From a virus, in the IMG/VR virus record IMGVR_UViG_3300042569_000464, positions 1 to 38,394 of that record: a stretch of DNA of 38,394 nt. One strand, written 5' to 3'. A model generated the notes under the pieces. That model had not been told where the DNA came from and did not search any database. It worked only from the letters and a program-made list of their open reading frames with translations. A program made the position numbers and the translations under genes. Positions 33,801 to 38,394 of this stretch are shown one piece after another (position 1 is the first letter of the stretch; every line of letters begins with the position of its first letter).

Positions 33801-34460
33801 CTGACCTCTTACCCACGTATCAGTAGAATTATTTGCCTGTGCATAAGCAGCATTGGCTCTATCGAAGGATGCATTTGCAAATATAGATGCCGAGTTAGCA
33901 ACAACAAATGAACCATTGGCAAACGAAGCTGCCGAGTTGGCCTTATCATATGCCGTGTTAGCTTGTGTTCTTACCCATGTATCGGTAGAACTATTGTTGG
34001 CTTGTAAAAAGGCCGCATTGGCAGTTGCATACGCTGCATTGGCAGTGTTTGATGCATATGGGTCTACGGCACCACCGCCAGTGATAGTTGTTATCTCAAC
34101 ATTGGCACCATTTTCAAATGTGCTGTCAAATGTAACTACATTACCAGTAACAGTATATGTACTTCTTAATTGAGTAATACCATCAACAACTGCAATTATA
34201 TAATTTTCACTAGTCGGTGTTGTACTTAAATTAAATGTTGTTGTTGCACCATTAGCAGTGAACTCATCAGAATAAACTGATACTGGTGCTGCAGTAAAAT
34301 TTCCACCTGTATTTGCTTGAGCATAAGCCGCATTGGCACGAGCAAAGGCCGCATTGGCAAAAGAGGCTGCTGAGTTAGCAGTTACAAATGCACCATTGGC
34401 AAATGAACCGGCTAACCTTACATCCTTTTTATCTTGGTTGCCAATGTAACTAAATTCCAT
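30876..34460 (-). CDS. Large Ala-Asn stalk fibre protein with interspersed beta domains (1194 aa)
   Basis: The product is 1194 residues, beginning MEFSYIGNQDKKDVRLAGSF. Long stalk regions of Ala-Asn heptads occupy most of residues 17-515 and 607-940, with TDTWVRxQANNAY-type inserts at several places. Four beta segments of about 60 residues interrupt or follow the stalks, each shaped like FTxxGxxxxFxLSxxPxSxNxIxVxxxGxxQxxxxYxxxGNxxTF (for example FTGDGNTNTFSISSNTTANS). A segment near residues 780-810 (TLDTLNELATALGNDANFST) resembles a repeat seen in other phage fibre proteins. The C-terminus (about 1105-1194) has TMTLPASATLGDTIRFNDLA and ends YGWKVLEL. It starts two bases after the 108-residue stop. 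It is probably a long rigid fibre rod, and the strongest candidate for one here. Confidence 0.82.
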   Translation of the reverse strand: MEFSYIGNQDKKDVRLAGSFANGAFVTANSAASFANAAFARANAAYAQANTGGNFTAAPVSVYSDEFTANGATTTFNLSTTPTSENYIIAVVDGITQLRSTYTVTGNVVTFDSTFENGANVEITTITGGGAVDPYASNTANAAYATANAAFLQANNSSTDTWVRTQANTAYDKANSAASFANGSFVVANSASIFANASFDRANAAYAQANNSTDTWVRGQANNAFDTANSSASFANASFVTANASYLSQNTTAIFSNAAFDRANAAYAQANNSTDTWVRGQANNAYDTANSASSFANGAFVTANSAASFANGAFTTSNTADSKATSAGSFANGAFDRANSSYVTANSGSSFANGAFVTANAAASFANGAFTQANNASSFANGAFVAANSAAIFSNAAFERANSGYGVANTSASFANGAFVSANSGATFANASFVTANAAASFANGAFLRANSGYEVANSGASFANGAFTQANTGVTISSLAFSHANAAYAQANTGGGADTFARAQANAAFITANLAYNTIITASNTAALYYITRNFTGDGNTNTFSISSNTTANSILVFDNGITQNPLTDYSVTGNIITFVESPANGSIIQVRELLSNVPVVTDNSNSAFNRANSAYATANAAFLQANNSTDSWVRTQANNAYDTANNAGSFANGAFVTSNSAASFANGAFVTANSGASFANASFIVANSAASFANGAFITANAAFNAANNSTDTWVRTQANAAYNAANSGASFANGAFITANAAYAWGNHASAGYATTTYVGNAIANLVNSAPTTLDTLNELATALGNDANFSTTIATSIGVTNSFANGAFLRANSSYDAQNTTAGFANASYTTANSGASFANAAFITANASYTAQNTTASFANGAFDKANSGASFANGAFVTANAAFNAANNATDPWVRNQANNAYNTANAAFTAANTAGGADTWARAQANAAFNKANTGSGGTLTGYVDAFTGDGSNSAFTLSTTPDSENIIFVSVQGVMQPKTSYSLSGNILTFDSVPPNTAYIEVTTLAATSIVSSSGTLVYRTYTGNNTATNFTVTSGVVANNLLVAENGILQRPITDYTVSGANVVFSTAPANGVDIQVRELVAASSSGSSMTWYIANANTTMVTSSGYFVDTTVGPITMTLPASATLGDTIRFNDLAGTFSANNLTVARNSHKIQGIASDLLVDIDQSSFGLVYSNTTYGWKVLEL
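31650..34420 (-). repeat. In-gene repeat region coding Ala-Asn stalk units
   Basis: Short repeated coding units, about 42 bases per 14-residue pair (SFANGAF plus VTANSAA type), extend through most of this interval within the 1194-residue gene. They are interrupted near 32640-32900, and again near 31990-32220, by non-repeat domains. Similar units recur at 22500-23300, 15170-15540, 25400-25480 and 34870-34980. Confidence 0.75.
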
Positions 34461-34461
34461 G

Positions 34462-34788
34462 TTATGTTATTTCCAATAGACTCAAAATAACATCTGCTGC
34501 TGAAGCATTACTTGTTGAAACTTTGAGAGCATCGTTGGCTCTCATTACTAATTTCTGTTCACCACCAATTGTAATCAAAGAATTACCTGGATCAATTACA
34601 GCCATCTTAACCATATAATAATCCGACCCACCGGAAGTTAAGATAACGTTTGCGGTTATTGATGTGTTTAATATGTTTGCAATCGTCATGCCAATGACTG
34701 TCGTTGATACATTGGCACCAGCTGTATAGATTGTGGTAGGTGATGTTCCGACTGCTGCTTGTAGTTGATTTTTAAAAGTATTTGCCAT
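34462..34788 (-). CDS. Small beta-sandwich-like protein (108 aa), paralogue of the 109-aa protein
   Basis: The product is 108 residues, starting MANTFKNQLQAAVGTSPTTI, with TVIGMTIANILNTSITANVI and LVMRANDALKVSTSNASAAD. Similarity to the 109-residue protein at 25032-25361 includes an N-terminal TxIYTxxAxxST type strand, an IANxL segment and the [AV]xxAxDxLxVxx segment. The fold is predicted to be beta-rich with no active-site motif. A late-promoter-like AATAAATA lies 18 bases upstream and the ribosome site AAGGAAA is clear. The gene is immediately followed (one base) by the 1194-residue fibre gene, so it may be made together with it, for example as a fibre joint or tip protein. This is inference. 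Confidence 0.72.
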   Translation of the reverse strand: MANTFKNQLQAAVGTSPTTIYTAGANVSTTVIGMTIANILNTSITANVILTSGGSDYYMVKMAVIDPGNSLITIGGEQKLVMRANDALKVSTSNASAADVILSLLEIT

Positions 34789-34806
34789 TTAAATTTCCTT
34801 ATCCTT

Positions 34807-34814
34807 TATTTATT
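34807..34814 (-). promoter_or_regulatory. Late promoter-like element upstream of the 108-aa gene (AATAAATA)
   Basis: The minus strand reads AATAAATA, one base off TATAAATA, 18 bases before the 108-residue start and in the 29-base gap after the 159-residue gene. It would start a unit of the 108-1194-469-1180 genes. Confidence 0.48.
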
Positions 34815-34817
34815 ACA

Positions 34818-35297
34818 TCAACTAAAGGCGATTGTGAACGCAACAATGTCGGAGTTTACATCTAGGGCGGTTGTTCCTGTATTTGCTTTATCATAGGCTG
34901 CATTGGCATGAATAAAGGCCGCATTAGCAAATACGGCCGTAGTATTTTGTGCAGCATAGGCCGCATTTGCTCGGTCAAACGCAGGACCAGGATCACTTCC
35001 TCCTGATACCGATGCATTGATTGTGATTGTTTTTGTGGTTGTGTTGGTGCTAATGGTAACATTATTACCAGCAACGAAAGACAAGGTGTCTGAACCACTT
35101 CCCGCAAATATTAGGGAGCTGTTTGAGTTGATTGTGTCAAACGAGAATTGGTTGGAAATGTATGAAGTTCCACCAAGACTGTTTTTATAAAACAGTTTTC
35201 CATCGGCGTAGTTAAGAGCGACCTCACCAAATGCAAGACCTGATGGTGTGTTTCCTGTTACGCCTGATTTTTTTAACTGTATTGCTGTGTTTGACAT
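34818..35297 (-). CDS. Attachment-type N-terminus and stalk tail protein (159 aa)
   Basis: The product is 159 residues. The N-terminal part (AIQLKKSGVTGNTPSGLAFG, then EVALNYADGKLFYKN) is the same type of short attachment domain as in the 638-, 75- and 89-residue proteins. It is followed by a beta section (about 50-100; FAGSGSDTLSFVAGNNVTIS) and an Ala-Asn stalk segment (about 108-142; AFDRANAAYAAQNTTAVFAN). The C-terminus is short (DVNSDIVAFTIAFS). The combination of anchor, beta spacer and a short stalk suggests a small fibre or fibre adaptor, which is inference. It starts four bases after the 241-residue gene. Confidence 0.73.
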   Translation of the reverse strand: MSNTAIQLKKSGVTGNTPSGLAFGEVALNYADGKLFYKNSLGGTSYISNQFSFDTINSNSSLIFAGSGSDTLSFVAGNNVTISTNTTTKTITINASVSGGSDPGPAFDRANAAYAAQNTTAVFANAAFIHANAAYDKANTGTTALDVNSDIVAFTIAFS

Positions 35298-35301
35298 TTA
35301 C

Positions 35302-36027
35302 TTAAAACGATCCGCCATCCTTGAGTTCGCCATCAGCACTAACTAAACTTGTTATAGCAGTTGGTGCCACTTCTTTATTCAGCTGTTCTTCAATTTTTTT
35401 TCGCTTGGCAGGAGGTAGTTGTAAGTATTCAATCTTTTCAGTTAATGATTTAATCGTATCATTTAAATTACTTTTTTCAGTTTCATGTTTCTGAATCAAC
35501 AGTTTAACATTCTTGTCATTTTCTTGATTAATGCCATCAATCTTTCCAGTATTTTCGGCATTAATAGAGTTGATTCTATTGTCAAGTTCTGTACGAACTC
35601 TATTAGTTTCTTCTCTGGCTCGAATCAATTCACCTTTAAACGTTTCAACGTGTGTTGCTTGATTCTTAACACTTTCATAGTCTCTAAACTTTGTGTTTAA
35701 TTCTTCAAGTTCAACACGATGTTTATTGGCCAATTCATTAATGTCGGTACTTTGTTTAGAAACAAGTTTTTCCTTTTCGTCTAACTTGTTTCTTAATTCT
35801 TGTATAACATTATTTTCATTTGATGCATTGGCCTGTTCCAATTCTTCAATTAATGATTGTAATTCATTATTGGATCTTGCCAATGCTTCAAGTTTTTCAC
35901 TCTGTTCTTTTACTACATCATCAGTAATTTTTTGGTTCGCTTGCATTGAAACATTTCGGACAACACAGTCTGTCATTGTTGCCGTCAATGTTTCAATATA
36001 ATAATTTAAATACTTTTCACTTGCCAT
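35302..36027 (-). CDS. Long coiled-coil virion-associated protein (241 aa)
   Basis: The product is 241 residues, beginning MASEKYLNYYIETLTATMTD. Residues about 35-200 are highly charged heptad sequence (VVKEQSEKLEALARSNNELQ, LIEELEQANASNENNVIQEL, NKHRVELEELNTKFRDYES, KSNLNDTIKSLTEKIEYLQL), giving a long predicted coiled coil. A basic patch LPPAKRKKIEEQLNKE follows near 203-218. The end is KDGGSF, the same D-x-G-x-F type as its upstream neighbours. There is no enzyme motif. It could be a tail or fibre scaffold or chaperone. It has an AGGAG ribosome site in a 47-base upstream gap that carries nine A residues on the plus strand. Confidence 0.72.
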   Translation of the reverse strand: MASEKYLNYYIETLTATMTDCVVRNVSMQANQKITDDVVKEQSEKLEALARSNNELQSLIEELEQANASNENNVIQELRNKLDEKEKLVSKQSTDINELANKHRVELEELNTKFRDYESVKNQATHVETFKGELIRAREETNRVRTELDNRINSINAENTGKIDGINQENDKNVKLLIQKHETEKSNLNDTIKSLTEKIEYLQLPPAKRKKIEEQLNKEVAPTAITSLVSADGELKDGGSF

Positions 36028-36074
36028 TTCAAACTCCTATCATAAAAAAAAATCTATTACATTATATAGTCAGC

Positions 36075-37991
36075 TTAGAATTGACCTCCATCCAAAGCGG
36101 ATGACCAAATAGGAACACCTGCATTGGTTACTGTAAGAATTTGATTAGACCATGTTTGGTCGGATGAACCTGCAGCAGCAGTAACAGCTAGTGCATTTGA
36201 ACCATCGCCGTATACGATACCCTTTGTTGTAAATGTAGAAGCACCAGTACCGCCTTGTGTTACAGTCAGACCAGATATATCACCAGCAGTTGCAGCACTT
36301 ACACGGCCATAGGCATCAACAGTCAACGATGTGATTGTCTTAGCGGCACCTAATGTACCAGTCAATGTATACGTTACGTTAGCGATTGCTTGAATTGCAC
36401 CATTGCCATTACCAACCAACATTCTACCAGCGGTGAATGTCGATGCACCAGTACCGCCTTGAGCAACTGATAGACCAGAAATTTCTTGTTGTGTGAATCC
36501 TGTTACACGACCATATACGTCTGTTGTAATATTGTTAACTGTGTTTGATGTTGCAACGTTTACGTTTACAACAGAAACGTTTGCTTGTGATACTAGACCA
36601 CCTGTGCCGTTACCAAGAACAACCTGACCTGCGTTGAATGTACTTTGTCCTGTACCACCTTGGCCAACTGTTAGACCAGAAATTTGACTGAATGTTGCAG
36701 CGGTTGTTCTACCATATGCATCAACAGTTACAGAAGTAATGGTGTTATTTTGTGCGCCAGCACCAGTTTCAACATAAGTTGTATTAGCAAGTAGTTTTAA
36801 TGAGTTTGAACCATCACCAACAAGGATAGAACCAGCTGTGAACGAACTTGCACCAGTACCACCACTTGATACTACTAAATCTGTACCTAAGATGAGATTA
36901 TTAATCTCAGCGGTGCCAGCAACAAATAATGTTCCAACGTTTGCTTGAGTTGTATTAGCGTATGCTGCAATTAAATTGGATTTTAAAGTTGCTTGGCGGA
37001 AGGTTCCATCTGCAACGTTAATTACGTTACTTGTTGGATCGCCTGTGTAATTATCGAATAGATAGTATGCACCATCACCAGCGTGACGAATCAAACCAGC
37101 AGAACGGGCCGATCCATCATTATATGAACCAACAAAACCGATATCAACTGCATCACCTGTGTTGTTTGCTGCAAGACCAATCAATGAATCTTCAACTGTC
37201 AATGTTGTTACATCATATTTTGTAACTGCACCTAGAACAGCAAGGTTACCACTGATGGTAATATTACCATCAATTGTTTGATTCAAAGATGCAGTATTTG
37301 CACGAACAACTGTAGTGTCTACACCAAAAGAAACTGCATTGTCTGTTACTGCTGATGTGATACCTTCACCACCAATGAAAGTGATTGTGTCATCAACTAA
37401 ATTAACTGAATCTGTACCGGTGTCGCCTTTAATAGCCAGTGTTGTTGAGATTGTTGCCGAATTGGCAATGGTCATAACACGACCGTTTGCAGACACTTGA
37501 ATGATAGGTATTACTGTTGAACCACCATAAGTACCAGCAGTTAGACCAGCAATCGTATTAAGTGATGCACTTAATGTTGCATTTGCAGTACCATTAAACA
37601 ACTGTGCAGAAGCAGTAATGTCACCACCAGTAACATTAATAAATCTATCTGTTTGGAATTGCGTTGCGGAGTTTGCGTTACCTGAGAAAGCGCCAGTACT
37701 TAATACGCCGCCATCAGAGAAACTAATACTTCTGACGTTTGCGTGGCCTAAGAAAACGTTACCAGATGCGTCACGTTTAACTAAGGTGCTTACAGTATTT
37801 GAACTGGTAGCTGCATCAATCTGTGAGGTATAGTATTGACCACCAACATTAACAACACCTGTGCCAGATGGTGAACCAATGAAAATGGTATTTGAAAGGT
37901 ATGAATAACCAAGTTCACCAGCTTGTAGGCTTACTGGTGTGCCTAACGTGGTGGAACGCTTGATTAGAATTGAGGTGTTTCCGATGGCCAT
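36075..37991 (-). CDS. Repeat-containing tail fibre protein (638 aa)
   Basis: The product is 638 residues. The N-terminus TSILIKRSTTLGTPVSLQAG followed by ELGYSYLSNTIFIG is the attachment-type domain. The middle contains GLIRHAGDGAYYLFDNYTGD, a segment seen in other marine phage fibre proteins. The C-terminal part is about three and a half repeats of some 70 residues: GGTG[AQ]S[ST]F[TN]AG..[LV].G[DN]G, then TVDAYGR[TV], then a [IQ]SGL[TS]V[AGT]QGGTG joint, as in many phage fibre repeats. It ends LDGGQF. It should be an elongated fibre component assembling on the tail. A candidate late promoter CATAAATA lies 42 bases upstream. Confidence 0.82.
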   Translation of the reverse strand: MAIGNTSILIKRSTTLGTPVSLQAGELGYSYLSNTIFIGSPSGTGVVNVGGQYYTSQIDAATSSNTVSTLVKRDASGNVFLGHANVRSISFSDGGVLSTGAFSGNANSATQFQTDRFINVTGGDITASAQLFNGTANATLSASLNTIAGLTAGTYGGSTVIPIIQVSANGRVMTIANSATISTTLAIKGDTGTDSVNLVDDTITFIGGEGITSAVTDNAVSFGVDTTVVRANTASLNQTIDGNITISGNLAVLGAVTKYDVTTLTVEDSLIGLAANNTGDAVDIGFVGSYNDGSARSAGLIRHAGDGAYYLFDNYTGDPTSNVINVADGTFRQATLKSNLIAAYANTTQANVGTLFVAGTAEINNLILGTDLVVSSGGTGASSFTAGSILVGDGSNSLKLLANTTYVETGAGAQNNTITSVTVDAYGRTTAATFSQISGLTVGQGGTGQSTFNAGQVVLGNGTGGLVSQANVSVVNVNVATSNTVNNITTDVYGRVTGFTQQEISGLSVAQGGTGASTFTAGRMLVGNGNGAIQAIANVTYTLTGTLGAAKTITSLTVDAYGRVSAATAGDISGLTVTQGGTGASTFTTKGIVYGDGSNALAVTAAAGSSDQTWSNQILTVTNAGVPIWSSALDGGQF

Positions 37992-38015
37992 TATTATTAT
38001 CCTTTTTGATTAGTT

Positions 38016-38027
38016 GGATTTAAATCC
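38016..38027 (-). promoter_or_regulatory. 12-bp perfect palindrome in the leader of the 638-aa gene
   Basis: GGATTTAAATCC is a perfect 12-base palindrome, 7 bases after the CATAAATA element and 24 bases before the 638-residue start. It lies near the expected transcript 5' end. A gp13 leader palindrome lies similarly close to its CATAAATA. The function is unknown and chance is possible. Confidence 0.3.
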
Positions 38028-38033
38028 TATATC

Positions 38034-38041
38034 TATTTATG
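38034..38041 (-). promoter_or_regulatory. Late promoter-like element upstream of the 638-aa gene (CATAAATA)
   Basis: The minus strand reads CATAAATA, one base off TATAAATA, 42 bases upstream of the 638-residue start and overlapping the stop codon of the 75-residue gene. Confidence 0.5.
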
Positions 38042-38264
38042 AAAAATTGCCTGCATCAATTATACTAAGCGCATTAGCAATATACTCTGGACCAGCAATA
38101 CTGACGATATTATTGGTCCATAATTGGGTTTCCACATTTAATGTGGTACTACCAATGAAAAGTGTGTTGGAAAGAAAAGAAAATGCCAATTCTCCGTCAG
38201 CCAAGTTACTTGGTGCAGTGTTCGCATAGGAACGCAGTATCTGGATTGTTGTATTTGATGCCAT
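38037..38264 (-). CDS. Small attachment-domain protein (75 aa)
   Basis: The product is 75 residues, starting MASNTTIQILRSYANTAPSN, followed by LADGELAFSFLSNTLFIG. This is the attachment-type domain seen at the start of the 638-residue protein, here nearly alone. The remainder (ETQLWTNNIVSIAGPEYIAN, ALSIIDAGNFS) ends in a D-A-G-N-F-S variant of the neighbours' C-terminal signature. It may be a stand-alone anchor or adaptor for fibre attachment, or a truncated fibre, and the sequence does not decide. It starts 8 bases after the stop of the partial gene at the right edge and its stop overlaps the late-promoter-like element of the 638-residue gene. Confidence 0.7.
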   Translation of the reverse strand: MASNTTIQILRSYANTAPSNLADGELAFSFLSNTLFIGSTTLNVETQLWTNNIVSIAGPEYIANALSIIDAGNFS

Positions 38265-38272
38265 AACTTATC

Positions 38273-38394
38273 TCAAAAGAAACCCATATCAACACCCTGG
38301 AATGCCAAATAAGTTACTGAGTTTGCCACTGCACGTTGAATTGCTTCTTCTGGAATCACACCAGCAATGGTCTGTACTGGTGTAAGACCACCAA
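38273..38394 (-). CDS. Unknown protein, C-terminal 39 residues (gene cut by window edge)
   Basis: The visible end is GGLTPVQTIAGVIPEEAIQR followed by AVANSVTYLAF and QGVDMGFF, with stop TGA at 38273-38275. It is short, helix-like and ends in a D-x-G-x-F pattern (DMGFF) as in its downstream neighbours. The position next to the attachment-domain proteins suggests another virion or tail protein. I cannot assign a family from 39 residues. The frame is continuous to the window edge. Confidence 0.65.
   Translation of the reverse strand, partial: GGLTPVQTIAGVIPEEAIQRAVANSVTYLAFQGVDMGFF

Noticed and set aside
31650-34050. Regularly spaced short repeats resembling a CRISPR array
   Set aside because: The repeats are imperfect, in frame, and code for the Ala-Asn stalk units. 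There are no unrelated spacers of constant size and no cas genes.
36044-36070. Possible intrinsic terminator before the 241-residue gene
   Set aside because: There is a nine-T run on the minus strand, but only a weak four-pair AT-rich stem precedes it, so I would not call it.
1-38394. tRNA, rRNA or insertion-sequence genes
   Set aside because: No cloverleaf-like tRNA, rRNA motif, transposase or terminal inverted repeat pair was noticed on either strand. Almost all sequence is accounted for by coding, and the longest gap is under 70 bases.

Overview
This window is part of the late structural region of a T4-like contractile-tailed phage (Straboviridae/'T4 superfamily' type). Every supported gene lies on the minus strand, so transcription runs from right to left and the two edge genes are cut. 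No host gene, integrase, rRNA, tRNA or CRISPR was seen, so this reads as a lytic virus genome or metagenomic contig. The AT-rich composition, the Ala-Asn repeat tail proteins and the small proteins of the kind common in cyanophages and pelagiphages suggest a phage of an aquatic bacterium. The host cannot be named from the sequence.

Left third (1-11662): a nearly canonical T4 morphogenesis block, in transcription order gp13 and gp14 (neck), gp15 (tail terminator), an inserted beta-propeller-like protein, gp16 and gp17 (terminase small and large subunits), gp18 (sheath), gp19 (tube), a strong hairpin terminator, gp20 (portal), gp67-like prohead core protein, an unknown 173-residue protein, and the start of gp21 (prohead protease). 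Together these genes build the prohead, package DNA and form the neck and tail.

Right two thirds (about 11700-38394): about 26.7 kb of accessory virion and tail-fibre genes, where T4 would carry gp12 and fibritin upstream of gp13. It contains (a) proteins with long Ala-Asn heptad repeats, probably trimeric coiled-coil stalks; (b) glycine-rich adhesin-like proteins; (c) modular lectin-like proteins with IPT/TIG, putative-Ig and LamG/concanavalin-like domains; (d) a family of four related 401-435-residue proteins; (e) small beta-sandwich or attachment-domain proteins; and (f) a cupin. Two stretches, 23334 to 15659 and 15609 to 11708, follow the same plan: stalk-repeat protein, small acidic-tailed protein, two paralogous 400-residue proteins, then a last variable gene. 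They look like parallel adhesin modules.

Nine short gene-proximal sites match the T4 late -10 element TATAAATA with at most one difference at its first base. They divide the region into probable late transcription units. The most unusual parts are the paired adhesin modules, the beta-propeller insertion between gp15 and gp16, the shared stalk repeat in six proteins, and a C-terminal D-x-G-x-F signature in four consecutive genes at the right end. Functions of the accessory genes are inferred from composition, repeats and context. The assignments of gp13-gp21 rest on recognisable family sequence and conserved order.
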